From NCBI GenBank assembly GCA_016780605.1, contig JADHLS010000514.1:1-5016 (forward strand): a stretch of DNA of 5,016 bases, read 5' to 3'. The notes beneath the pieces are model-generated. The model made no database searches, had not been told where the DNA came from, and saw only the letters and a program-made list of their open reading frames with translations. The stretch's first letter is position 1. Each line of letters begins with the position of its first letter. The translations under genes and the position numbers were made by a program. Shown here one piece after another: positions 1-5,016 of this stretch. Origin of the DNA: Reyranella sp. (GTDB lineage: Bacteria > Pseudomonadota > Alphaproteobacteria > Reyranellales > Reyranellaceae).

Positions 1-197
1 GCCTGGGCGACCACGGTCTTCACCAGAAGATATTGCGCCGCCGGATTCTCGCGCACCTTCTCCGAACTCGAGGGCGTCGCCTCACCTATCACAGCCGCCT
101 GATTGGGCGCGTGCGGTTGCGGCTGTGCCAGCGCAGCGACGGCCACGACCAGCGCAATCAGAACGACTGGGCCGGCGATTGCTGCAGTGTTTTTCAT
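1..197 (-). CDS. N-terminal part of an exported protein of unknown function, cut by the left edge
   Basis: Read on the minus strand from an ATG at 197-195, the frame stays open for 65 codons to the window edge. The first 24 residues form a textbook Sec signal peptide: MKN, then a hydrophobic run of Ala, Val, Leu and Ile, ending in AALA before Gln25, so cleavage is expected after Ala24. The mature part starts with a Pro/Gln/His-rich linker and then a more regular stretch ending near YLLVKTVVAQ. A purine-rich GGAAGG lies about 13 nt upstream, a rather long spacing for a ribosome binding site. Codons are mostly G/C-ending. The gene is divergent from the hydrolase gene at 231, which is also exported. 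No family could be recognised from 65 residues, so the product should be called a hypothetical periplasmic or secreted protein. Confidence 0.62.
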   Translation of the reverse strand, partial: MKNTAAIAGPVVLIALVVAVAALAQPQPHAPNQAAVIGEATPSSSEKVRENPAAQYLLVKTVVAQ

Positions 198-230
198 GGC
201 ACGGTGCTAGCCTTCCAGCAGGGGAAACGC
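198..230. promoter_or_regulatory. 33-bp divergent intergenic region holding both ribosome binding sites
   Basis: Only 33 bp separate the two divergent start codons. The plus-strand site AGGGGA (220-225) is 5 nt from the ATG at 231 and fixes that start. The minus-strand GGAAGG reads on the reverse complement of about 211-216. There is no room for two complete promoters, so the promoter of each gene must lie inside the opposite coding sequence, or one gene must be expressed differently. I could not pick out a convincing -35/-10 pair. Confidence 0.5.
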
Positions 231-1238
231 ATGAAACCTCTGATCGTTGCGGTTGCGGCATTGCTGGTGGCGTCAGGTCCGGGCTTGGCGCAGTCGGGCG
301 GATCGACCGCACCGGGCCTCAACAGCGAAGCGGCCAGGAGCCTGGCCGATTTTCAGCTTTTCGGGCCGCATCGCGCGTTCGTCGTCGGCGGGGACGGCAA
401 GGCCTCCTGGTGGGCGGGCGCGGGCGGCATCGATCCCGGCAACGCCGTGGCCTCGGCGATGCGGCGCTGCGAGGAGCGCTCCAAGCAGGGCTGCGTCCTG
501 CACGTCGTCAACAATTATACGGTCACCGGCCGCGACTGGCGCAGCGTGGTGCCGGCGCGCGCCGCCGATGCGCCGGACATCGGCCGGATCCGGCCCGAGC
601 CCTACTGGTCGATGCGCGGCCCTGCGCTCGCCAACGGCCTAATCGTCTGGAGCCACGGCTACATGGCCGGCAAGAACGCCACCGACAACCCACCGCAGCC
701 CTGGATCGGCCGCTTCACGCGGCTGGGCTACGATCTCTACCGCTTCGACCGCGAATGGATCGCCGACTGGGCGAGTGACGCCACCGCGTTGGCCGATGCG
801 GTGCGCAAGGCGCGGGCTATGGGCTATCGCCGCGTGCTGCTGGCCGGGCAATCGGCCGGCGCCTGGGTCTCGCTGGCCGCGCTGGCTCGCGGCGCGCCCG
901 TGGATGGCGTGATCTCGATCGCCGCCGCCCACCACGGCGAGGTGAAGAAGTTGAGCGACACCACGCGCGCCCGCTCCGAGTGGCAGCACATGCTGGAGGC
1001 GATCAAGCCCGGCGCGCGGATCGTCCTCGTGAACTTCGCCGAAGACACCTACGACGTCGGCGGCCGCATGGGCGATGCCCGGACGGCCTTCGCCAAGACG
1101 GGCGTCAGCGCCGAGATCGTCGACGATCCGCCCGGCTTCAAGGGCCACGGCGCCGGCGGCGACTTCACCTTCGCGCGCAAGTTCGGTCCGTGCATTCAGG
1201 CCTTCATCGAGACGGGCCACAAACAAGAGCCTTGCTAG
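231..1238 (+). CDS. Secreted alpha/beta hydrolase with a cysteine-containing N-terminal domain
   Basis: The product is 335 residues. The ATG at 231 is chosen over upstream in-frame starts because it has a good ribosome binding site (AGGGGA, 5 nt spacing) and begins a signal peptide, MKPLIVAVAALLVASGPGLA, with cleavage probably after Ala20. Residues about 35-97 form a small domain with Cys80 and Cys88 in a pattern resembling the DUF4189-like modules of exported proteins; this assignment is tentative. Residues about 135-330 look like an alpha/beta hydrolase: an HG oxyanion-type motif (His142-Gly143), the nucleophile elbow GQSAG with Ser208, a candidate acid Asp272 or Asp275 after a beta strand (IVLVNF), and a candidate base His306 in GHGAGG. 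Cys321 and the final residue Cys335 could form a second disulfide. The substrate is unknown; an esterase- or peptidase-like serine hydrolase in the periplasm or outside the cell is the best reading. Confidence 0.85.
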   Translation: MKPLIVAVAALLVASGPGLAQSGGSTAPGLNSEAARSLADFQLFGPHRAFVVGGDGKASWWAGAGGIDPGNAVASAMRRCEERSKQGCVLHVVNNYTVTGRDWRSVVPARAADAPDIGRIRPEPYWSMRGPALANGLIVWSHGYMAGKNATDNPPQPWIGRFTRLGYDLYRFDREWIADWASDATALADAVRKARAMGYRRVLLAGQSAGAWVSLAALARGAPVDGVISIAAAHHGEVKKLSDTTRARSEWQHMLEAIKPGARIVLVNFAEDTYDVGGRMGDARTAFAKTGVSAEIVDDPPGFKGHGAGGDFTFARKFGPCIQAFIETGHKQEPC

Positions 1239-1258
1239 GCGAGAGCTGCGCCTCGCCT
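1237..1258 (+). other. Small hairpin overlapping the hydrolase stop codon
   Basis: Positions 1237-1243 and 1252-1258 form a perfect 7-bp GC-rich stem around an 8-nt loop, beginning inside the TAG stop codon. There is no T-tract after it (ATCTTG follows), so it is not a convincing intrinsic terminator. It may protect the 3' end of the mRNA or be chance. Confidence 0.25.
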
Positions 1259-1332
1259 ATCTTGCAGTTCATATTCGCGCCCACTTTCGGCCGCACCGTC
1301 GGCGATGCCGGGTCACGAAAGGGATGCTTACC

Positions 1333-1542
1333 ATGCACAGTTGGTCTCATCGCCCCTTGCGCTCTGCGCTTTCGCCGCTGCGACGATCCTGCCGACTTAC
1401 GCCTCGGCGCAGTCGGCCGAGGAACATGGACGCGGTGAAGCGGTGGTACGACTCACCTGAAAACAAGGAAGCGGCGCTCGTCCGGCAGCGTGGCGCAAAG
1501 TTCCGCTTGGTCGCCATCGAAGGACTACCGGCCGGGAAATAG
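1333..1542 (+). pseudogene. Remnant of a small secreted DUF1330-family protein with frameshift and internal deletion
   Basis: Two pieces of one protein type lie in different frames. AAAGGGA (1318-1324) is 8 nt before an ATG at 1333. Just after it, the frame of 1341 reads a clear signal-peptide core, LVSSPLALCAFAAATILPTY then ASAQSAEE, with cleavage expected after ASA; it has no ATG of its own and stops at 1458-1460. From about 1423 the frame of 1333 reads NMDAVKRWYDSPENKEA and continues to KFRLVAIEGLPAGK and a TAG at 1540-1542. This closely resembles the end of DUF1330 domains (WYxSPEY, then an Arg-rich stretch and a V-x-EG ending). Between the signal peptide and the tail some 60 residues of the usual domain are absent. 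The simplest account is one small indel near the start and one internal deletion around 1420-1423. The window cannot show whether a sequencing error explains the first; it cannot explain the missing core. Confidence 0.65.
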
Positions 1543-1556
1543 GCGTCGAGGTTCGG

Positions 1557-2312
1557 CTAGGGCATATACGAGCCGCCGTTGACATGCATCACCTGCCCCG
1601 TCATCGCGCTCGAATCGTCGGACGCGAGGAACACCGCGGTGGTGGCGATCTGCTCGGGCGCCAGCAGCTTGCCGCCGAGCGGGATGGTCGCCTTGGCGAT
1701 CTCGACCAGCTCGGCGTCGGTATTGCCGTAGCGCGGCTGGGCGGTGTCGGTGGTGCCGGGCGCGATGGCGTTGACCCGGATGTTGTGCGGCGCGAGCTCC
1801 AGCGCCATCGCCCGCGTCATCGAGACGACGCCGCCCTTGCTCGCGCTGTAGTGCACGCCACGCACCGCGCCGCGCATCGCCTGCGAGGAGAGATTGATAA
1901 TCGAGCCGCTCTTGCCGGCGGCAATCAGCGCCTTGGCGACGGCGGCGGCGGCGAAGCAGCCGGCCTTGAGGTTGATGTCGAGAACGAAGTCCCAGTCGCT
2001 CTCGCGCATCTCGAGGAACTTCACCCGGGGAAACACGCCGGCGTTGTTGACCAGGATGTCAGGGACGCCGAGCGTCTCGACGGTCTCGGCGACCATGGTC
2101 TCGATGTCGGCAAGCTTCGAGACATCGGCCTGGATGAGATGGGCGCGCCGGCCGGCCTGCTTGGCGTAGTTCGCGACCGCCCGTGCACCGCGATGATCAT
2201 CGAGCCAAGTGAGCGCCACGTCGGCCCCCTCCAGGGCGAGCGCCCGGCCGATCGCCGCTCCGATACCCTGCTGCGCGCCGGTCACCAGCGCCACCTTGCC
2301 TGCCAGCTTCAT
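1557..2312 (-). CDS. Short-chain dehydrogenase/reductase (SDR), classical type
   Basis: The product is 251 residues, the usual length for a classical SDR, an NAD(P)-dependent cytosolic oxidoreductase with a Rossmann fold. The cofactor glycine motif TGAQQGIG is at 11-18, DV of the adenine pocket at 63-64, NNAG at 89-92, Asn114 in LDINLKA, the catalytic Ser142/Ser143 in NLSSQA, Tyr155 and Lys159 in YSASK, and the PG motif at 185-186. The C-terminus has the common TGQVMHVNGG signature. The whole catalytic set is present, so the enzyme should be active. Asp38/Asp39 after the second strand could favour NAD(H), but this is weak evidence. The start is supported by GGAGG 7 nt upstream. Sequence resembles FabG-like and sugar or alcohol dehydrogenase members; the substrate cannot be assigned. 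The gene stands alone, convergent with the DUF1330 remnant (14 bp apart) and divergent from rpmI. Confidence 0.93.
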   Translation of the reverse strand: MKLAGKVALVTGAQQGIGAAIGRALALEGADVALTWLDDHRGARAVANYAKQAGRRAHLIQADVSKLADIETMVAETVETLGVPDILVNNAGVFPRVKFLEMRESDWDFVLDINLKAGCFAAAAVAKALIAAGKSGSIINLSSQAMRGAVRGVHYSASKGGVVSMTRAMALELAPHNIRVNAIAPGTTDTAQPRYGNTDAELVEIAKATIPLGGKLLAPEQIATTAVFLASDDSSAMTGQVMHVNGGSYMP

Positions 2313-2331
2313 GATCCCGCCTCCAAAGCAT

Positions 2332-2462
2332 CCTCATCCTGAGGAGCACGCCCGTGGCGCATCTGAATGCGCCTTGGGCGTGCGTCTCGAAGGATGGCAG
2401 CACGCACCATGCCTGTTGCCCACCCTTCGCGACGCGGCCTACGGCCGCTCCTCAGGGTGAGG
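2332..2462. repeat. 131-bp nested palindromic intergenic element (REP- or MITE-like, cloverleaf fold)
   Basis: The outer arms 2332-2347 and 2447-2462 are inverted repeats matching at 15 of 16 positions. Inside are a long hairpin with two perfect stems (2346-2353 with 2376-2383, and 2356-2362 with 2367-2373, 4-nt loop), a second stem 2382-2396 with 2421-2435 (13 of 15), and a perfect small hairpin 2434-2439 with 2443-2448 (3-nt loop). Each outer arm is itself a mini-palindrome (CCTCA, 3 nt, TGAGG). Neighbouring stems share a few bases, so not all can form at once. There is no ORF and no clear target-site duplication. The form fits dispersed non-autonomous palindromic repeats of alphaproteobacterial genomes. 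The element ends 16 bp before the rpmI promoter and begins 20 bp before the SDR start codon. Confidence 0.8.
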
Positions 2463-2478
2463 TGGTCTTGTCCCGCGC

Positions 2479-2507
2479 TTGCACGGCCCCCGCCCCGCCG
2501 CTATAAG
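2479..2507 (+). promoter_or_regulatory. Probable sigma70-type promoter of the rpmI-rplT operon
   Basis: TTGCAC (2479-2484) and TATAAG (2502-2507) are separated by 17 bp, the ideal spacing for a housekeeping promoter. Transcription would start near 2513-2515, giving a leader of about 70 nt before rpmI. The -35 begins just downstream of the palindromic repeat. No other pair of similar quality is seen in the gap. Confidence 0.6.
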
Positions 2508-2518
2508 CCCCGTTCTTC

Positions 2519-2554
2519 GGCGGCCTGGCCGTATAGGGCATTGCCTCGGCCGCC
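2519..2554 (+). promoter_or_regulatory. Hairpin in the rpmI leader
   Basis: A perfect 7-bp GC stem (2519-2525 with 2548-2554) encloses 22 nt in the predicted 5' leader and ends about 18 nt before the ribosome binding site. L20 represses its own operon through leader RNA structures in E. coli and Bacillus, so a regulatory role is conceivable. Nothing here matches those known leaders specifically, and the stem may be incidental in GC-rich DNA. Confidence 0.3.
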
Positions 2555-2582
2555 TAGTGTAACCCTTTGAAAAGGAACGAAA

Positions 2583-2786
2583 ATGCCCAAGATGAAGACC
2601 AAGAGCGGGGCCAAGAAGCGTTTTCGCTTCACGGCGACCGGCAAAGTGAAGCATGGCGTCGTCGGCAAGCGCCACGGCATGACCAAGCGGGGCAACCGCT
2701 TCCTGCGCCAGCAGACCGGCATGACCCTGGTGTCCGAGCCCGACACGCGCATCATCAAGCGCAACTTCTTCCCGTACGAGAGGTAG
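2583..2786 (+). CDS. rpmI: 50S ribosomal protein L35
   Basis: The product is 67 residues, normal for bL35, and is highly basic. It begins [14 protein letters not shown] and contains the family features: the Thr/Gly/Lys stretch TATGKVKH, the [15 protein letters not shown] core and a basic, aromatic C-terminus ending KRNFFPYER. It binds 23S rRNA in the large subunit. AAAGGA (2571-2576) lies 6 nt before the ATG. It is the first gene of the translation operon here and is followed 3 nt later by rplT, so the two are co-transcribed and probably translationally coupled. infC, which precedes rpmI in many bacteria, is not upstream; an SDR gene and a repeat occupy that place. Confidence 0.97.
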   Translation: MPKMKTKSGAKKRFRFTATGKVKHGVVGKRHGMTKRGNRFLRQQTGMTLVSEPDTRIIKRNFFPYER

Positions 2787-2789
2787 ACC

Positions 2790-3146
2790 ATGGCACGCGT
2801 CAAGCGGGGCGTGGCTGCACACGCTCGTCACAAGAAGGTCCTGAAGCTCGCCAAGGGCTATCGCGGCCGCGCCAAGGTGGCGTTCCGCGTCGGCATCGAG
2901 AAGGTCGAGAAGGGCCTGCAATACGCCTATCGCGACCGGCGCAACAAGAAGCGCACGTTCCGCGGTCTGTGGATCCAGCGCATCAACGCCGCGACTCGCG
3001 AGCATGGCATGACCTACTCGCAGTTCATGAACGGCATCCTCAAGGCCGGGATCGAGGTCGACCGCAAGGTCATGGCCGATCTCGCCGTGCGGGAGCCGGC
3101 AGCGTTTAAGGCCCTGGTCGAACAGGCCCAGGCCGCCCTCAAGTAA
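2790..3146 (+). CDS. rplT: 50S ribosomal protein L20
   Basis: The product is 118 residues, the standard length of bL20. It starts [24 protein letters not shown] and has the conserved blocks [22 protein letters not shown] (42-70 region) and a C-terminal globular part with [19 protein letters not shown]. The basic N-terminal tail penetrates 23S rRNA and is needed early in 50S assembly; in E. coli and Bacillus the protein also represses its own operon. Its ribosome binding site, GAGAGG at 2778-2783, lies in the last codons of rpmI, and only 3 nt separate the two genes. A small hairpin and then a strong terminator follow the stop codon. Confidence 0.98.
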   Translation: MARVKRGVAAHARHKKVLKLAKGYRGRAKVAFRVGIEKVEKGLQYAYRDRRNKKRTFRGLWIQRINAATREHGMTYSQFMNGILKAGIEVDRKVMADLAVREPAAFKALVEQAQAALK

Positions 3147-3153
3147 CGTCTGC

Positions 3154-3168
3154 GCACCGGATCGGTGC
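3154..3168 (+). other. Short hairpin just after rplT
   Basis: GCACCG (3154-3159) and CGGTGC (3163-3168) form a perfect 6-bp stem with a 3-nt loop, 8 nt after the rplT stop and 20 nt before the terminator stem. No T-run follows. It may be part of a termination or attenuation region or an mRNA-stabilising stem. Confidence 0.35.
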
Positions 3169-3188
3169 TCGGATAAGGAAAGCAAAGA

Positions 3189-3217
3189 GGGAGCCTGGAC
3201 CACAGGCTCCCTTTTTT
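3189..3217 (+). terminator. Rho-independent terminator between rplT and pheS
   Basis: GGGAGCCTG (3189-3197) pairs perfectly with CAGGCTCCC (3203-3211) over a 5-nt loop and is followed directly by six T residues (3212-3217). This is a strong intrinsic terminator. It would end most rpmI-rplT transcripts, and it leaves 25 bp before the pheS ATG, too few for a complete separate promoter. It may therefore set the ratio of ribosomal protein to synthetase mRNA by partial readthrough. Confidence 0.9.
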
Positions 3218-3242
3218 CGTGTCGGGATTCGGAGAACGAAGG

Positions 3243-4355
3243 ATGAGTGATCTTTCGACCATTCGCAGGGAGGCGCTGGGCGCCGTCGCGCAGGCGGCCG
3301 ACCTTGCCGCCCTCGATGCCGCGCGCGTGGCCGCCCTCGGCAAGAAGGGCAGCGTCACCGGGCTGATGAAGACGCTGGGCGGCATGTCGCCCGACCAGCG
3401 CCGAGAATTCGGCGCGCAGGTCAATCAGCTCAAGGGCGAGGTCGAGGCAGCCCTCGAGGCACGCAAGAGCGCGCTCAGCGCCGCGGCGCTTGCCGCCAGG
3501 CTCAGCAACGAGAAGGTCGATGTCAGCCTGCCGGCGCGGCCCGAGTTCGCCACCTTCACGCAGGGCACGCTGCATCCGATCGGCCAGGTGATGGACGAGC
3601 TCGCCGCCATCTTCGGCGAGATGGGCTTCACCTGGGCCGAAGGTCCCGACATCGAGGACGACTGGCACAACTTCACGGCCCTCAACATCCCGCCCGATCA
3701 TCCGGCGCGGCAGATGCAGGACACTTTCTATCTGCCGCCGCGCGCCGACGGCACGCCGATGGTGCTGCGCACCCACACCTCGCCGGTGCAGGCGCGCACC
3801 ATGCTCGACAAGGGCATCCAGAAGATGCTGGCCGACGGCGGGTCGCTCCGCATCATCGTGCCCGGCCGCACCTTCCGCATCGACAACGACGCCACCCACA
3901 CGCCGATGTTCCATCAGGTCGAGGGACTGGTGATCGACCGCACGACCCACATGGGCCATCTCAAGGGCTGCCTGGTCGATTTCTGCCGCGCCTTCTTCGA
4001 GGTCGACGACCTGCCGCTGCGCTTCCGGCCGTCCTACTTCCCGTTCACCGAACCATCGGCCGAGGTCGATATCGGCTGCTCGTGGAAGGATGGCGAGCTC
4101 AGGATCGGCGCGGGCGATTCCTGGCTGGAGATCCTGGGCTCGGGCATGGTCCATCCCAACGTGATCGCCAATTGCGGCCTCGATCCCGCAATCTACCAGG
4201 GCTTCGCCTTCGGCATGGGCATCGATCGCATCGCCATGCTGAAGTACGGCATTCCCGACCTGCGCAGCTTCTTCGACTCCGACCTGCGCTGGCTGCGCCA
4301 CTACGGCTTCCAGGCGCTGGAATGGCCGTCGCTGACCGGAGGGCTCGGCCGATGA
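3243..4355 (+). CDS. pheS: Phenylalanine--tRNA ligase alpha subunit
   Basis: The product is 370 residues, slightly longer than many bacterial PheS. It is the catalytic subunit of the cytosolic alpha2-beta2 enzyme that charges tRNA-Phe with phenylalanine using ATP. Residues 1-88 form the helical N-terminal coiled-coil arm that binds tRNA. The class II core follows: motif 1 [10 protein letters not shown] from 111, LRTHTSPVQ at 175-183, motif 2 [21 protein letters not shown] at 208-228, [10 protein letters not shown] at 268-277 and motif 3 [14 protein letters not shown] at 320-333. All signatures are intact. The ATG at 3243 is chosen because GGAG (3231-3234) is 8 nt upstream; an in-frame GTG at 3219 lies directly after the terminator T-tract and would add 8 unconserved residues. 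The stop overlaps the pheT start as ATGA, implying translational coupling that balances the two subunits. Confidence 0.98.
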   Translation: MSDLSTIRREALGAVAQAADLAALDAARVAALGKKGSVTGLMKTLGGMSPDQRREFGAQVNQLKGEVEAALEARKSALSAAALAARLSNEKVDVSLPARPEFATFTQGTLHPIGQVMDELAAIFGEMGFTWAEGPDIEDDWHNFTALNIPPDHPARQMQDTFYLPPRADGTPMVLRTHTSPVQARTMLDKGIQKMLADGGSLRIIVPGRTFRIDNDATHTPMFHQVEGLVIDRTTHMGHLKGCLVDFCRAFFEVDDLPLRFRPSYFPFTEPSAEVDIGCSWKDGELRIGAGDSWLEILGSGMVHPNVIANCGLDPAIYQGFAFGMGIDRIAMLKYGIPDLRSFFDSDLRWLRHYGFQALEWPSLTGGLGR

Positions 4356-5016
4356 AGTTCACGCTCTCCTGGCTGAAGGAGCATCTCGACACCAGCGCGG
4401 ACCTCAACAAGATGCGCGACGCGCTCACCATGCTGGGGCTCGAGGTCGAGGGCATCACCAACCCGGCCGAGACGCTGAAAGGCTTCGTCGTCGGCTACGT
4501 CGTCGAGGCGGTGCAGCATCCCAATGCCGACCGGCTGCGCGTCTGCAAGGTCGACACCGGCTCGGGCGTGGTCCAGGTCGTGTGCGGCGCGCCCAACGCC
4601 CGCACGGGCATGAAGGGCATCTTCGCGCCGTCGGGCAGCTACATCCCGGGCACCGATCTGCATCTCAAGGCCAGCAAGATCCGCGGCCAGGACAGCAACG
4701 GCATGCTCTGCTCGTTCCGCGAGCTGCAGCTGGGCGAGGACCATAGCGGCATCATCGACCTGCCGGCCGAAGCCAAGACCGGCGCGCCGGCGGCCGAGAC
4801 GCTCGGCCTCGACGATCCGGTGGTCGAGATCAAGGTGACGCCCAATCGCGCCGATTGCCTCGGCGTGCACGGCATCGCCCGCGATCTCGCGGCGGCGGGC
4901 CTTGGCACGCTGAAGGCCATGAAGGCCGACAAGATCGCCGGCACCTACAAGAGCCCGATCAAGTGGACCCACGGCTCTGAGCCCAAGGCCGACAGCCCCT
5001 GCCCCATCGTGGTCGG
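4352..5016 (+). CDS. pheT: Phenylalanine--tRNA ligase beta subunit, N-terminal part, cut by the right edge
   Basis: The frame opens at ATG 4352, overlaps the end of pheS by 4 nt, and runs for 221 codons to the window end without a stop; full PheT is about 800 residues. It begins [14 protein letters not shown], typical of PheT. Residues about 42-150 are the EMAP-like OB-fold tRNA-binding domain, with [22 protein letters not shown], then VVCGAPNAR, and [18 protein letters not shown]. From about 160 the B3/B4 region begins ([20 protein letters not shown]); in known enzymes this region contributes to editing of mischarged Tyr-tRNA. The subunit forms the alpha2-beta2 enzyme with PheS. No own ribosome binding site is needed, given the coupling, and none is obvious. 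Confidence 0.97.
   Translation, partial: MKFTLSWLKEHLDTSADLNKMRDALTMLGLEVEGITNPAETLKGFVVGYVVEAVQHPNADRLRVCKVDTGSGVVQVVCGAPNARTGMKGIFAPSGSYIPGTDLHLKASKIRGQDSNGMLCSFRELQLGEDHSGIIDLPAEAKTGAPAAETLGLDDPVVEIKVTPNRADCLGVHGIARDLAAAGLGTLKAMKADKIAGTYKSPIKWTHGSEPKADSPCPIVV

Noticed and set aside
33..230. Upstream extension of the hydrolase frame to position 33
   Set aside because: The extension is Arg-rich without a conserved look, overlaps the opposite signal-peptide gene, and would bury the genuine signal peptide and ribosome binding site at 220-231.
639..1226. 195-residue minus-strand open frame inside the hydrolase gene
   Set aside because: The plus-strand hydrolase has a signal peptide, ribosome binding site and catalytic motifs; the opposite frame shows low-complexity composition and no motif.
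1584..2342. 252-residue plus-strand open frame opposite the SDR gene
   Set aside because: It is the antisense shadow of a complete SDR with every catalytic motif. The His/Arg/Gly/Asp-rich sequence has no recognisable fold.
2332..2462. CRISPR repeat, tRNA or intrinsic terminator as an explanation of the palindromic region
   Set aside because: There are no regularly spaced direct repeats, no acceptor/anticodon/T-loop signatures despite the cloverleaf-like fold, and no T-tract after the stems. A dispersed palindromic repeat fits better.
3219..3242. GTG at 3219 as the pheS start
   Set aside because: It sits right after the terminator T-tract with no ribosome binding site. The ATG at 3243 has GGAG at suitable spacing and matches the usual PheS N-terminus.
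3147..3242. A Phe-rich leader peptide like pheM before pheS
   Set aside because: No ATG and no run of TTT/TTC codons in a plausible small ORF exists in this gap; the T-run belongs to the terminator.
2439..4301. 620-residue minus-strand open frame across rplT and pheS
   Set aside because: It is antisense to rplT and pheS, both certain genes, and its Asp/Gly/His/Ala/Leu-rich composition is typical of the shadow frame of a high-GC gene. No domain is recognisable.
4301..4972. 223-residue minus-strand open frame opposite pheT
   Set aside because: It is antisense to the clear N-terminal part of pheT and has shadow-type composition.

Overview
This is a GC-rich chromosomal window with strong G/C preference at third codon positions. 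It most likely comes from an alphaproteobacterium of the Rhizobiales/Rhodospirillales type. The evidence is the style of PheS and L20/L35, a terminal rpmI-rplT-pheS-pheT block without infC directly upstream, and an intergenic palindromic repeat of a kind I associate with such genomes. No search could be run, so the taxon is an inference.

Left part (1-1542). Two exported proteins are read divergently from only 33 bp. A minus-strand gene with a clear signal peptide runs off the left edge. A plus-strand gene (231-1238) encodes a secreted alpha/beta hydrolase with a short cysteine-containing N-terminal domain. Downstream lies the remnant of a small secreted DUF1330-type protein: its signal peptide and C-terminal tail survive in different frames and the middle of the domain is missing.

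Middle part (1557-2582). A complete minus-strand SDR oxidoreductase converges on the pseudogene. Its 5' side abuts a 131-bp nested palindrome (2332-2462) that can fold as a cloverleaf. This is probably a dispersed repeat, and it sits between the SDR gene and the ribosomal operon. A good sigma70-type promoter (2479-2507) follows, then a leader of about 70 nt.

Right part (2583-5016). This is the translation operon: rpmI (L35), rplT (L20), pheS, and the N-terminal part of pheT, which is cut by the right edge. A strong intrinsic terminator lies between rplT and pheS with only 25 bp left before pheS. The tRNA-synthetase genes therefore probably depend on readthrough or attenuation, or on a promoter further upstream. 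PheS and PheT are coupled by an ATGA overlap, as expected for a two-subunit enzyme.

Most of the window is ordinary. The items worth a second look are the cloverleaf repeat, the decayed DUF1330 gene and the rplT-pheS terminator. I see no sign of a new defence, mobile or biosynthetic system.
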